A stretch of DNA of 64,000 nt, from positions 124,001 to 188,000 of the forward strand of contig NZ_VFPE01000001.1 of assembly GCF_006783905.1 (NCBI RefSeq), given 5' to 3'. Below, piece after piece: positions 9,287-18,577 of the stretch. The translations under genes were made by a program, and so were the position numbers. The stretch is from Microbacterium kyungheense. Lineage in GTDB: Bacteria; Actinomycetota; Actinomycetes; Actinomycetales; Microbacteriaceae. Under the pieces are notes generated by a model, which was given only the letters and a program-made list of their open reading frames with translations, had not been told where the DNA came from and did no database searches. How positions within the stretch are numbered: the first letter of the stretch is position 1; every line of letters starts with the position of its first letter.

Positions 9287-10237
9287 TCAGGGCGCGGCCA
9301 GGTGCGTGGCGGCGAACTCGAGCGCGTTCTCTTCATCCAGATCGCCGCCCGCCTCATGGCCGTTGTAGGGCCACAGCACGATCTGCTTCGGCCCGGCGTA
9401 GGCGGTGAAGGCGGGGAGGACCGTCCCGGGCGGGGCGATGCCGTCCCGCAGTCCCGTGCTCAGCAGCGCCGGTGCGTTCGCGCGCTTGGCGTGGTTGACC
9501 CCGTCGAAGTAGCGGAGCGTGTCGAGCGCCGCGGCGGTGTCGAGCCGGCGGTCGGCGAAGTACTGGGTGAGCAGCGCGTAGGGATGCTCGTCGCTCAGGT
9601 CGGCCGCGCGGTCGAGCTCGCACAGGAACGGCGCCTGCACGATCGCGACGGCGAGATCGGGCACGAGCCCGGCGAGCGCCAGCGCGATCCCGCCGCCCTG
9701 GCTCGCGCCGACGGCCCCGACGCGCGCGGGGTCGACCAGGTCGATCGAGCGCAGCGCGTCCACCGCGCGCACGGCGTCGGCGTACACGCGCCGGTAGTAG
9801 TACTCGTGCGGTGAGCGGATGCCGCGGGTGAGGAAGCCCCCGGCCGACGGGCCGCCGTCGGCATGGTCGTCGTCGGTGTCGCCGTGTCCCTGGCCGCGGG
9901 CATCCACCACCAGATGGGCGTAGCCGGCGGCGGCCCACCGCAGGTCGCGCAGCGCGTGGCCGCGCCCGTTGCCGTATCCGAAGAACTGGACGAGCCCCGG
10001 CAGGGGACCGCCTGCGCCGCGCGGAACCCGCAGCCATGCGTGGATCGGAGTGCCGCCGAAGCCGCGGAAGGTCACATCGAACACGTCGATCACTGCCAGG
10101 CGCGTCGGCCTCGGCGCGATCGTGACGTCGAGGGGGTGCCGTCGGGTCTCGGCGAGGGTCTCTGCCCAGAACGCGTCGAAGTCGGAGGGGTCGGACTGCG
10201 TGGTCGGCTCGTCGACGAGCGTGAGCTCACCGCGCAT
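9287..10237 (-). CDS. Acetyl-xylan-esterase-like carbohydrate deacetylase
   Basis: A 316-residue alpha/beta hydrolase resembling the AXE1/cephalosporin-C deacetylase family, which removes acetyl groups from oligosaccharides. The nucleophile elbow is GASQGG (about residue 180). Asp in TGLRDGIAPP and His in YNGHEAGG complete a plausible triad. There is no signal peptide, so it acts in the cytoplasm on imported sugars. ATG at 10237 follows CGGAGC and lies 11 bases inside the end of the GH95 gene, so the two are translationally coupled. The same frame is open further upstream, but that part is a shadow of GH95. Confidence 0.85.
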   Translation of the reverse strand: MRGELTLVDEPTTQSDPSDFDAFWAETLAETRRHPLDVTIAPRPTRLAVIDVFDVTFRGFGGTPIHAWLRVPRGAGGPLPGLVQFFGYGNGRGHALRDLRWAAAGYAHLVVDARGQGHGDTDDDHADGGPSAGGFLTRGIRSPHEYYYRRVYADAVRAVDALRSIDLVDPARVGAVGASQGGGIALALAGLVPDLAVAIVQAPFLCELDRAADLSDEHPYALLTQYFADRRLDTAAALDTLRYFDGVNHAKRANAPALLSTGLRDGIAPPGTVLPAFTAYAGPKQIVLWPYNGHEAGGDLDEENALEFAATHLAAP

Positions 10238-12635
10238 CGCGTGCTCCGATCGCCAGGGCGGCGGCATCCACGAGTCGGTCCAGGGGCACCTCGACGGCGC
10301 CGCCCGCCGGGACGCGCAGCTCGACGCGCCGATCGCGGTAGGCGACGGTGACGTCGCGCTCGTCGCCGCGGATGCTGCGCACCGTCGCGGACGTGAGTGC
10401 GCCGCCGCGCCACGTGAGGTCGACCGTGAGGCCCGTGCGCGCGCCCAGACCCTGCGCGTCGCCGTCCGTCCAGGCGGTCGGCAGCGCGGGCAGAAGCCGG
10501 ACGAGGCCGCCGTGGCTCTGCACGAGCAGCTCGGCGATGCCGGCGGGGAAGCCCAGGTTGCCGTCGATCTGGAACGGCGGGTGGGTGCTGAAGAGGTTGG
10601 GCAGCAGTCCGCCCCACTCCGACCCGTCGACGGGGCCGTGGCGGGTCGCGTCGCCCTCGAACGGTGTGAGCGCCTCGTCGAGCAGCGCCGCGGCGGCCTC
10701 GCCGTCCCGGATGCGTGCCCGCATGGCGATCTTCCACGCCCACGACCAGCCCATCGCACCCGGGCCCCGGGCGTCGAGCAGCCGCACTCCGGCCTCGAAC
10801 AGCTCAGGGTCGCGCTCGCGCGTGAGCACGTCGAGCGGGTGGATGCCGATGAGCGGCGACAGGTGACGGTGCAGCGGCTCGGCCTCGACGACCTCGGCCG
10901 ACCACTCCATGAGCCGTCCGTCGGCGCCGATGCCGACCGGTGCGAGGGCCGCGAGCGCGCGATCGATCTCGTCGGTCAGCGGGTCGTCGGCGCCGAGCAC
11001 CGCGATCGCGGCCGATGCCCGCTCGAACAGGGCGCGGATGAGGAAGAGATCGGATGCCGCCGTCAGGCCGAGTGCCGTGTTCTGGCCGTCGGCGGCCACG
11101 AACGAGTTCTCGGGAGAGGTGGATGGCGACGTCTGCAGGGTGCCGTCCGGACCCGGGACGAGCCAGTCGAGGCAGAACTCGACGGCGCCGCGCATGACCG
11201 GCCAGATGCGCGAGCGGAGCAGGTCGACGTCGCCGCCGAACTCGTACGCGTCCCACAGGTTGTGCGTCAGCCACACGCCGCCCATCATCCAGATGGCCCA
11301 GCTCGGGGCGCCGTGGCCGCCGCCGACGGGAAGGCTCCAGCCCCAGAGGTCGGAGTTGTGGTGCGCCACCCACCCCCGCGCGCCGTACAGCTCGCGGGCG
11401 ACGGCGGCGCCGGTGCGCGACAGGCGCTCGACGAGCGCGAGCAGGGGCTCGAACGCATCGTCGAGGCCCAGGACGGGTGCCGCCCAGTAGTTCATCTGGG
11501 TGTTGATGTTGATCGTGTAGTTCGACGACCAGGCAGGACGCAGCTGGTCGTTCCAGATCCCCTGCAGGTTCGCCGGCGGGCCGCCGGCACGGGACGACGA
11601 CGCGAGCAGGTACGCGCCGTACTCGGCGATCACCGTCGCCCGCAGCTGCGCGTCGGCGCCGTGCAGGATGTCGCGGTCGACGTCCCAGACGCCTTCCCGG
11701 CGACCGCCGATCGCGAACCGCGCCCGAGCGTGCCGCCGGCGATCGGCGACATGCTCGTCGAACAGCGCGGACGGAGCGCGGCGAGCCGCGGCATCCACGC
11801 GCTGCCTGGCGCGGTCCCGGATCGCCTCACGGGAGGCGATCCGCCACTCCCCGTCCGCGTCGGCCCACCAAAACTCGGCGCGGGACGAAGTGGAGAGGGC
11901 GACCAGCAGCCGGTGAGCCCCGTGGACGGTCGCGCGTGCAGGCGCAGCGTCCACGGAACCGTCGGTGTCCAGCGCGACGGCGACGGCTGCGAAGGCGTCG
12001 ACGTCGTCACCGGCCCCGGCGTACCGCAGCGGCGGTTCGACGGAGGTCTCGTGCAGCGGTGCGCCGTCGACGGGGATCTCGACGTCGAGACCCAGACCGT
12101 GCGGCGCGGCGCGAAGCGGGGAAGAGAGGGAGAGGGATGCCGTGAACGCGACATCGGCGGTCACCTCGACGATCAGCGCCTGGGCGGGCGCCGACACCCA
12201 CGAGCGGCGGACGACGGTGCCGCCGTCGACGACCAGCGTCTCGGTGAGGACCGCCTCGTCGAGGTCGAGCACGCGTGCCGGGCCGAAGGGGCGGGCGCCC
12301 TCGATCTCGACCGCGAGGTCGCCCAGCGGCAGGTACTCCTGGGAGTACGGCCCCTCGAACGACATCAGCAGGTGCTCGGCTCGGCGGACGTCGCCGGCGG
12401 CGAGGGCGGAGCGCACCTCGGCCAGCCGCTCGGGTCCGGCGCCACCGGCGATCACGTCGCGCAGGGCCGCCGCGGGCCCGTCGGGCGTGCCCGACCACAC
12501 GGTGGCGTCGTTGAGCGCGTAGCGCCCCGTCGCACCGCCGAACGCCATCGCGCCGATCCGCCCGTTGCCCAGCGGGGCTGCGGCCTCCCACCGATCGGCG
12601 GGGGCGGTCCACGACAGTCGCAGGGTGTCGCTCAT
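10227..12635 (-). CDS. GH95 glycosidase (alpha-L-fucosidase or alpha-L-galactosidase)
   Basis: 802 residues, the usual length for GH95. The N-terminal beta-domain carries PLGNGRIGAMAFGG and LNDATVWSGTPDGP. The (alpha/alpha)6 barrel has NINTQMNYWAAPVLGL, HHNSDLWGWSLP and TSPSTSPENSFV, which hold the Asn, Asp and Glu positions expected of this inverting family. It hydrolyses alpha-1,2-linked fucose, or L-galactose in some xyloglucan-active members. No signal peptide, so it is intracellular. I chose ATG at 12635, preceded by TTGAGGACCGAG, over a TTG four codons upstream. It leads the operon with the esterase, ROK regulator and dehydratase, which suggests acetylated, fucosylated plant oligosaccharides. 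Confidence 0.9.
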   Translation of the reverse strand: MSDTLRLSWTAPADRWEAAAPLGNGRIGAMAFGGATGRYALNDATVWSGTPDGPAAALRDVIAGGAGPERLAEVRSALAAGDVRRAEHLLMSFEGPYSQEYLPLGDLAVEIEGARPFGPARVLDLDEAVLTETLVVDGGTVVRRSWVSAPAQALIVEVTADVAFTASLSLSSPLRAAPHGLGLDVEIPVDGAPLHETSVEPPLRYAGAGDDVDAFAAVAVALDTDGSVDAAPARATVHGAHRLLVALSTSSRAEFWWADADGEWRIASREAIRDRARQRVDAAARRAPSALFDEHVADRRRHARARFAIGGRREGVWDVDRDILHGADAQLRATVIAEYGAYLLASSSRAGGPPANLQGIWNDQLRPAWSSNYTININTQMNYWAAPVLGLDDAFEPLLALVERLSRTGAAVARELYGARGWVAHHNSDLWGWSLPVGGGHGAPSWAIWMMGGVWLTHNLWDAYEFGGDVDLLRSRIWPVMRGAVEFCLDWLVPGPDGTLQTSPSTSPENSFVAADGQNTALGLTAASDLFLIRALFERASAAIAVLGADDPLTDEIDRALAALAPVGIGADGRLMEWSAEVVEAEPLHRHLSPLIGIHPLDVLTRERDPELFEAGVRLLDARGPGAMGWSWAWKIAMRARIRDGEAAAALLDEALTPFEGDATRHGPVDGSEWGGLLPNLFSTHPPFQIDGNLGFPAGIAELLVQSHGGLVRLLPALPTAWTDGDAQGLGARTGLTVDLTWRGGALTSATVRSIRGDERDVTVAYRDRRVELRVPAGGAVEVPLDRLVDAAALAIGARDAR

Positions 12636-12721
12636 CTCGGTCCTCAAGGTCTCGGCCCCGGAGATCGCGGGTGCCGGGCGTCTTCGCCCGCAGACCTCGG
12701 ATCTTTGCTTGCGACGCCAGC

Positions 12722-12739
12722 GTAAACATGATTAATTAC
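12722..12739. promoter_or_regulatory. AT-rich inverted repeat between GH95 and GH36 genes
   Basis: GTAAACATGATTAATTAC has inverted ends (GTAA/TTAC) and is the only AT-rich stretch in the 135-base divergent region. It sits about 30-50 bases upstream of the GH36 start and 90-105 bases upstream of GH95, where an operator serving both directions could lie. No clear -35/-10 pair could be assigned. The window's ROK proteins are possible ligands. Confidence 0.4.
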
Positions 12740-12770
12740 CGATGTCAAGAAACTCGTCGGAGGAGTTCGA

Positions 12771-14957
12771 ATGGTCAACGGTGAGGGTGCCGTCCATACC
12801 TTGCGGGCCGCGGGCGTCGCGCTGGTCGTCGACCTGGCGGGAGCGCATCCGCGCATCCTGCATTGGGGCGCGGACCTGGGAGATGTCGGCGTCGACACGG
12901 CCGAGGCGCTGCGCGCGACCGCGGTGCCGGCGGTGCTCAACAACTCGCCGGACGTGCCGCGGGTCTTCTCGGTGTGGCCCACCGAGCAGGACGGCTGGGC
13001 GGGCACCCCCGCGCAGGCCGGTCACCGCGGCGGCACCGCGACGACTCCGCGTCCGTGCCTCGTGGAGGCCGACGTCCTCCACGGCAGTGACGGCGGCGGT
13101 CGCATCACGCTCCGCTTCGACGACGCCGTCGCCGGCACGCGGGCGCGCCTGGAGTACGGGATGGACTCCGCCGGCGTGCTGTCGGTCGACCTGTCGATCG
13201 AGAATCCCGCGGAGGCCGCATCCGCGTACCTGGTCGACGGGCTGCGCGCCCTCGTCCCCCTGCCCGACCGTGCGGGCGAACTGCTCGACTTCACGGGCAA
13301 ATGGTGCCGTGAACGCTCGCCGCAGCGTCTGCCGTTCGCCTTCGGCACCCACTCACGCCGGGCACGGCGGGGCAAGCCCGGGCACGACACCCCGTTCCTC
13401 CTCGTCGCCGGCACGCCGGCGTTCGGCTTCGGGCACGGCGAGGTGTGGGGCGTGCATCTGGCGTGGAGCGGCGACGGCGAATACCTCGCCGAGCGGCTGC
13501 CCGAGGGCGCAGGCGCGCTGTCACGGGTCATCGGCGCGGGGGAGCTCCTGCGCTCGGGCGAGATCGTGCTGCGGCCCGGCGAACGGTACGAGGCTCCGAC
13601 CGTGCTGTTCACGTGGTCGGACGAGGGCTTGGACGGGCTGTCCGCCCGGTTCCACCGCAGGCTGCGCGCGCGGCCCGGCCACCCGTCGGCGCCGCGCCCC
13701 CTCGTGCTCAACACCTGGGAGGCGGTGTACTTCGACCACGACCTGGATCGACTCGTCGAGATCGCCGATCGCGCCGCGCAGGTGGGCGTCGAGCGCATCG
13801 TGCTGGACGACGGCTGGTTCCAGGGGCGCCGCGACGCGAACGCGGGCCTCGGCGACTGGCTGGTCGACGAGCAGGTGTGGCCCGACGGCCTCGGTCCGTT
13901 CGTCGACGCCGTCCGCGCCCGGGGAATGCAGTTCGGGCTGTGGTTCGAGCCCGAGATGATCAGCCCCGACTCCGACCTCGCCCGCGCCCACCCCGAGTGG
14001 GTGCTCGCGCCGCGCGAGGGCGTCGGACCTACCGCGCGCAGTCAGCACGTGCTCGACATCGCCAACCCCGAGGCGTACGCGCTCGTGCTCGAGCGCATCA
14101 GTGCGCTCGTCGCCGAATACGACATCGACTACCTCAAGTGGGACCACAACCGCGATCTCGTCGAACCCGTCGCCCGTCGCGCCGAAGGCGACCGGCCCCT
14201 CGTGCACGACCAGACGGTCGCGCTCTACCGGCTGCTCGACGAGCTGCGCGCGCGCCACCGCCGCCTGGAGATCGAGACGTGCTCGGGCGGCGGCGGTCGC
14301 GTCGACCTCGGCATCCTCGAGCGCACCGACCGCGTGTGGGCATCGGATTGCAACGACCCCGTCGAGCGCGCCCGCATCGAGCGCTGGACCCGGATGCTCG
14401 TGCCGCCCGAGCTCATCGGCTCGCACCTCGGCGCCCACCGATCGCACACCACATCGCGCGAGACCGACCTGTCGTTCCGGCTCGCCGTCGCCCTCACTGC
14501 GCACGCCGGCATCGAGTCCGACCTCACCGTCGCGGGCGCCGACGACCTGCAGACGATCACCGCGTGGGCGCAGCTGTACCGCGAGCTGCGCGAGCTGATC
14601 CACACCGGTCGCATCGTCAACGCCGATGTGGCGGACGACGCCACGATGCTCACCGGCATCGTGGCGTCCGACGGCGGGCGTGCGCTGTTCACGTGGGCAC
14701 GACTGGCGACGTCGCCCGACGGGCAGAGCGGCAGGGTGCGCTTCCCCGGCCTCGAGCCGGCCGCCCGCTATCGCGTGCGCGTGCGGCCCGAACTCGGGGC
14801 GACGAGCCGCCACGAGGTCGCCGATCCGGAGTGGATGCGTCCCGCCGTCGACGGCGGCATCGAGCTGCCGGGGTCCGTGCTGGCGGTGGCGGGCGTGCCG
14901 CTGCCGACCCTCAACCCGCAGCAGGCGCTGCTCTTCGACGTCGTGAGGGTGGCATAG
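12771..14957 (+). CDS. GH36 alpha-galactosidase
   Basis: A 728-residue retaining glycosidase for alpha-1,6-galactosides such as raffinose-family sugars and galactomannan side chains. The N-terminal beta-supersandwich domain is followed by a TIM barrel with LNTWEAVYFDHD, VLDDGWF and GLWFEPEMISPDSDL. The nucleophile Asp is in YLKWDHNRD (near residue 458) and the acid/base Asp in ASDCNDPVERARIE (near 526-530). There is no signal peptide, so it should be cytoplasmic. ATG at 12771 is preceded by CGGAGGAG. It is divergent from GH95 and 84 bases upstream of the secreted GH27 gene, with a weak hairpin (about 14987-15013) between them. Confidence 0.93.
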   Translation: MVNGEGAVHTLRAAGVALVVDLAGAHPRILHWGADLGDVGVDTAEALRATAVPAVLNNSPDVPRVFSVWPTEQDGWAGTPAQAGHRGGTATTPRPCLVEADVLHGSDGGGRITLRFDDAVAGTRARLEYGMDSAGVLSVDLSIENPAEAASAYLVDGLRALVPLPDRAGELLDFTGKWCRERSPQRLPFAFGTHSRRARRGKPGHDTPFLLVAGTPAFGFGHGEVWGVHLAWSGDGEYLAERLPEGAGALSRVIGAGELLRSGEIVLRPGERYEAPTVLFTWSDEGLDGLSARFHRRLRARPGHPSAPRPLVLNTWEAVYFDHDLDRLVEIADRAAQVGVERIVLDDGWFQGRRDANAGLGDWLVDEQVWPDGLGPFVDAVRARGMQFGLWFEPEMISPDSDLARAHPEWVLAPREGVGPTARSQHVLDIANPEAYALVLERISALVAEYDIDYLKWDHNRDLVEPVARRAEGDRPLVHDQTVALYRLLDELRARHRRLEIETCSGGGGRVDLGILERTDRVWASDCNDPVERARIERWTRMLVPPELIGSHLGAHRSHTTSRETDLSFRLAVALTAHAGIESDLTVAGADDLQTITAWAQLYRELRELIHTGRIVNADVADDATMLTGIVASDGGRALFTWARLATSPDGQSGRVRFPGLEPAARYRVRVRPELGATSRHEVADPEWMRPAVDGGIELPGSVLAVAGVPLPTLNPQQALLFDVVRVA

Positions 14958-15041
14958 CGCCCACCGACGTCTCCGACATCTTCTGGGAACCGCGCGATGG
15001 GGCGCGGGGTTCGCCGATGAACCCACCGCAGAGAGGAAACC

Positions 15042-17501
15042 ATGAACACCAGGAACCGCCACGCCCTCGGGCGACGGTGGCTCGCGGCGCTCGCTGTCGC
15101 TGCCGTCGGCACGACCATCGGGATCGGAGGAGCCGCGGCCGCCGCGGAGCCCCGGGCCGAGGCATCCGCTCCCGCTCCCGCCGTCGCTCCCGCGGCGACG
15201 ACGCCCGACGACGCGCTCGGCGCGCGGCCGTACATGGGGTGGAGCAGCTACAGCATGCAGGTCTACGCGGGCAACGGCTCCACGTGGATCACCGCGGACC
15301 AGATCATCGCGCAGTCCGATGCCATGCATGAGAAGCTGCAGTCGGCGGGCTACGAGTACATCAACATCGACGCCGCCTGGAACGACGGCGTCGACGAGTA
15401 CGGCCGGCCCACGCCGAGCGCGAAGCTCTACCCCGACGGCCTGCAGGCCGTGATCGACCACATCCACGCCAACGGGCAGAAGGTCGGCCTGTACGCGATC
15501 CCGGGGATCTCGCCGCAGGTGTACGAGGCCGATCTGCCCATCTTCGGCGCCCCCGACTGCTCGACCGGCGACATCGTGAAGCAGCCGGTCCAGCAGGCGG
15601 ACTACTGGGGCATCGGCTACCGGATCGACTTCTCGAACCCGTGCGCCCAGAAGTACGTCGACTCGATCGCCGACATGTTCGGCGAGTGGGGCATCGACTT
15701 CCTGAAGTTCGACAGCGTCACGCCGGGGTCGGGGATCAGCGACCTGTCGCTCGATGCCCGCGACGACGTCAAGGCGTGGTCGCAGGCGCTGGAGCGCAAC
15801 GGCATCTGGTTCGAGCTGTCGTGGGCGCTCGACATCCGCTACGCCGACTACTGGGCGCAGTACGCGAACGGCTGGCGCGTCGAGTGGGACGTCGAGTGCT
15901 ACTGCGAGAAGACGGCCCTCACCAACTGGAGCAACATCGCGCGCCTCTTCCCGCGTGCCGCCGACTGGTGGCGCTACGCAGGGCCCGACCGCGGCTGGAA
16001 CGACTTCGACTCGCTCAACGTCGGCAACGGCAAGATGGACGGCCTGACCAAGGACGAGCGCCGCACCGCGGCGACCCTGTGGGCGGTGTCCGCCGCGCCG
16101 ATGTACGTCGGCAACGACCTGACGCAGCTCGACGACTACGGCATCCAGCTGCTGACCAACCCCGAGGTCATCGCGGTGAACCAGGCCGGACGCCCGGCAC
16201 ACCCCGTCTCGACGGCATCCCCGCAGCAGACCTGGTACACCGCCAACCCCGACGGGTCGGTCACGGTCGCGGTGTTCAACCTCGGGCAGACGGATGCCGA
16301 CATGACGGTGTCGCTGGCAGACGTGGGCCTGACGGGATCCGTGAAGGTGCGCGACCTGTGGGCCAAGAAGGACCTCGGCAAGGCGGAGGGGACGTTCGTC
16401 GCGACCGACGTGCCCGTCCACGGCACGCGGCTGTTCACCTTCAGTCCCGCCAAGGGGACGACCGTCGCGCTGAACGACGATGACGCGCAGCTGACGTACG
16501 AGGGCGCGTGGTCGCGCAACGGCGGCGAGGAGCAGGTCGCGGCCTCGCAGTCGCTGACCGTCTCGGTGTTCGATTCGTCGAAGGGCGGCACCGCCCCGGC
16601 CACCGGCTCGTCGCGGGTCATCGCGGTCAACGACACCGACCCGGCCATCGCCTACAGCGGCACCTGGGGCCACAGCACCGGCCGCGGACTCGGCGATTAC
16701 CAGGACGACGTGCACTACGGCGAGGCCGACGGCAGCGCGTTCCAGTACTCGTTCGTCGGCACCGGCATCGACTGGATCACCGAGACGCACCAGTCGCAGG
16801 GCGACGCCGAGGTGTACATCGACGGCGTGCTCGCCGCCACGGTGAGCACGTATCAGGCGGAGGGCCGCGGGGCGCAGCAGGTGGTCTTCAGCAAGCGCGA
16901 CCTGCCGAACGGCAGCCACACGATCCGCGTCGTGAAGAAGTCGGGCCAGTTCATGCTGCTCGACCGGCTCGACGTCGTGCAGGAGAGCCTGCTCGACATC
17001 GACCACGTCGCCTTCGACCGCGCCGCGCCGACGGACGCCACCGTCCACGTGCTGCGCGATCCCGGCGAGCTGCTCGGCGTGTTCCGCGACGGAGCGGCGC
17101 TGGGGAGCGGCACCGACTACACGGTGGACGGCGATGCCGTCGTCTTCGGCTCAGGGTTCCTCGCGTCGCTCGCCGACGGCGACACCGCGCTGGAGTTCCG
17201 CTTCCGCGGCGACGTCCAGGGCGACGTGCACTGGACGAAGGACGACGGCGCGGCCGTGTCGCTGACGTTCTCGGGCACGGCCGTCACGGTGCGCGGTCCG
17301 GTCGCGCCCGACCAGGGCGCGATGGAGGTGTACCTGGACGGCAAGCTCGTCGACACCGTCGACGTGCAGGGCGACGCGCGGCTCACGCAGCAGAAGCTGT
17401 TCGAGAAGAGCGGCCTCAAGAAGGGCCAGCACACGCTCCGGCTGGTCAAGACGGCGGGTGAGGTGCTCCGCGTCGACGCCGTGTCGTACGTGACGGGCTG
17501 A
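15042..17501 (+). CDS. Secreted multidomain GH27 alpha-galactosidase-type enzyme
   Basis: 819 residues. A signal peptide with twin arginine near its start (RHALGRRWLAALAVAAVG...GGAAAAAEPRA, cleavage near 38) is followed by a GH27 barrel: YMGWSSYS, YEYINIDAAWND, FLKFDSV (nucleophile Asp near 224) and WRVEWDVE (candidate acid/base). A beta-sandwich follows near 440-460, then a galactose-binding-like module (about 530-645), a CBM_X2-like immunoglobulin fold (about 660-725), and a second galactose-binding-like module to the C terminus. The two outer modules resemble each other (VYIDGVLAATV and VYLDGKLVDTV; GSHTIRVVKKSG and GQHTLRLVKTAG). GH27 also contains beta-L-arabinopyranosidases, so specificity is open. 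RBS GAGAGGAAACC precedes the ATG. Confidence 0.88.
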   Translation: MNTRNRHALGRRWLAALAVAAVGTTIGIGGAAAAAEPRAEASAPAPAVAPAATTPDDALGARPYMGWSSYSMQVYAGNGSTWITADQIIAQSDAMHEKLQSAGYEYINIDAAWNDGVDEYGRPTPSAKLYPDGLQAVIDHIHANGQKVGLYAIPGISPQVYEADLPIFGAPDCSTGDIVKQPVQQADYWGIGYRIDFSNPCAQKYVDSIADMFGEWGIDFLKFDSVTPGSGISDLSLDARDDVKAWSQALERNGIWFELSWALDIRYADYWAQYANGWRVEWDVECYCEKTALTNWSNIARLFPRAADWWRYAGPDRGWNDFDSLNVGNGKMDGLTKDERRTAATLWAVSAAPMYVGNDLTQLDDYGIQLLTNPEVIAVNQAGRPAHPVSTASPQQTWYTANPDGSVTVAVFNLGQTDADMTVSLADVGLTGSVKVRDLWAKKDLGKAEGTFVATDVPVHGTRLFTFSPAKGTTVALNDDDAQLTYEGAWSRNGGEEQVAASQSLTVSVFDSSKGGTAPATGSSRVIAVNDTDPAIAYSGTWGHSTGRGLGDYQDDVHYGEADGSAFQYSFVGTGIDWITETHQSQGDAEVYIDGVLAATVSTYQAEGRGAQQVVFSKRDLPNGSHTIRVVKKSGQFMLLDRLDVVQESLLDIDHVAFDRAAPTDATVHVLRDPGELLGVFRDGAALGSGTDYTVDGDAVVFGSGFLASLADGDTALEFRFRGDVQGDVHWTKDDGAAVSLTFSGTAVTVRGPVAPDQGAMEVYLDGKLVDTVDVQGDARLTQQKLFEKSGLKKGQHTLRLVKTAGEVLRVDAVSYVTG

Positions 17502-17508
17502 ACCGGGG

Positions 17509-17540
17509 GCCGGGGCGGCGGATCCCTCCGCCGTCCCGGC
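17509..17540 (+). terminator. Terminator hairpin after the GH27 gene
   Basis: GCCGGGGCGGCGGA (17509-17522) pairs with TCCGCCGTCCCGGC (17527-17540) over a 4-base loop with one G-U pair, starting 8 bases after the GH27 stop. No U-run follows. Confidence 0.7.
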
Positions 17541-17605
17541 TCGACCGCGCGTCCGCCGTGCGCGAACTCGGGCCCCGCCCGCCGGGGCGGCGCGACACTG
17601 GGTGC

Positions 17606-18529
17606 GTGGACGATCACGAGGCGCTCGACGCCTACTCCTCGACGGTGATGCGCGTCGCCCAGGCGGTGCTGCCGTCGGTGGCCGCGGTCGCCGTGCGCAC
17701 CCGGCAGGGAGCGGGCGCGGGCAGTGCCTCGGTCATCACGGCGGACGGCCATCTGCTCACGAGCGCGCATGTCGTAGAGGGAGCCGTGGGTGTCGAGCTC
17801 GCGTTCCCCGACGGCACCGGTGCCGAGGCATCCGTCGTCGGCGCCGACCCGCTCTCGGACCTCGCCGTCCTGCGCGCGCACGGCGAGACGCCTCCGCCCG
17901 TTCGGATGGGGGATGCCGCCGGCCTCGGCGTCGGCCAGCTCGTCGTGGCTCTCGGCAACCCGCGCGGCCTGTCCGGCAGCGTGACCGCCGGCATCGTCTC
18001 GGCACTCGGGCGCTCGCTGCCGACCCGGTCGGGTCGCGTCATCGACGAGGTCATCCAGACCGACGCCGCGCTCAACCCCGGCAACAGCGGCGGCGTGCTC
18101 GCCGACAGCGCCGGCCGGATGGTGGGCGTGAACACGGCCGTGGCCGGCATCGGACTCGGCCTCGCGGTGCCGATCAACGCCACCACGCGCGAGATCATCG
18201 AGGCTCTGCGCACGACGGGGCGTGTGCGGCGGGCCTGGCTCGGCATCGCCGGCTCGACCGTCCCGCTCGCTCCCGACGTCGCGGCCAAGGCCGGATCGAA
18301 GGTCGGCATGCAGGTCGTCTCGATCGTGCCCGACAGTCCTGCCGCTGTCGCCGGCGCCCGTGTCGGCGACATCGTGCTGTCGCTCGACGGCGTGCCGATC
18401 CTGAACCCCACGGCCCTGCAGCGACGCATGGTCGAGGGCGCGATCGGCCGCCGCCTGGAGATGACCCTGTGGCGCGGCGGCGCGCTGGTCGACGTCGTCG
18501 TCGAACCCCAGGAGCTCCGTGTCTCCTGA
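17606..18529 (+). CDS. HtrA/DegP-like serine protease with PDZ domain
   Basis: 307 residues from the GTG at 17606. The trypsin-like domain shows the catalytic His in LLTSAHVVEG, Asp in PLSDLAVLR and Ser in DAALNPGNSGGVL. A C-terminal PDZ domain (about 210-300) includes GMQVVSIVPDSPAAVAGARVGDIVLSLDG. HtrA proteases degrade or refold damaged envelope proteins, but no signal peptide or membrane anchor is present with this start. The upstream in-frame GTG at 17558 adds only a charged, proline-rich stretch. The protein is therefore predicted cytoplasmic or non-classically placed, which is odd for the family. No strong Shine-Dalgarno precedes either start. Confidence 0.85.
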   Translation: MDDHEALDAYSSTVMRVAQAVLPSVAAVAVRTRQGAGAGSASVITADGHLLTSAHVVEGAVGVELAFPDGTGAEASVVGADPLSDLAVLRAHGETPPPVRMGDAAGLGVGQLVVALGNPRGLSGSVTAGIVSALGRSLPTRSGRVIDEVIQTDAALNPGNSGGVLADSAGRMVGVNTAVAGIGLGLAVPINATTREIIEALRTTGRVRRAWLGIAGSTVPLAPDVAAKAGSKVGMQVVSIVPDSPAAVAGARVGDIVLSLDGVPILNPTALQRRMVEGAIGRRLEMTLWRGGALVDVVVEPQELRVS

Positions 18530-18577
18530 CGACCCACCCCGCCGGGCACCTCACGCTCGGCGCTAGGGTCCGTGTCT

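Noticed and set aside
12635..12647. TTG at 12647 as the start of the GH95 gene
   Set aside because: It adds only four residues and would use the ribosome-site bases as coding sequence; ATG at 12635 has a GAGGA site at good spacing.
9969..12725. A 918-codon plus-strand open frame
   Set aside because: Antisense of GH95 and the esterase; no ribosome site or recognisable motif.
14987..15013. Terminator between GH36 and GH27 genes
   Set aside because: The stem is short with mismatches (GAACC-CGCG arms) and lies just before the GH27 ribosome site; at most a weak attenuator.
13521..17048. A 1,175-codon minus-strand open frame
   Set aside because: Shadow of the GH36 and GH27 genes, which have full catalytic motifs on the plus strand.
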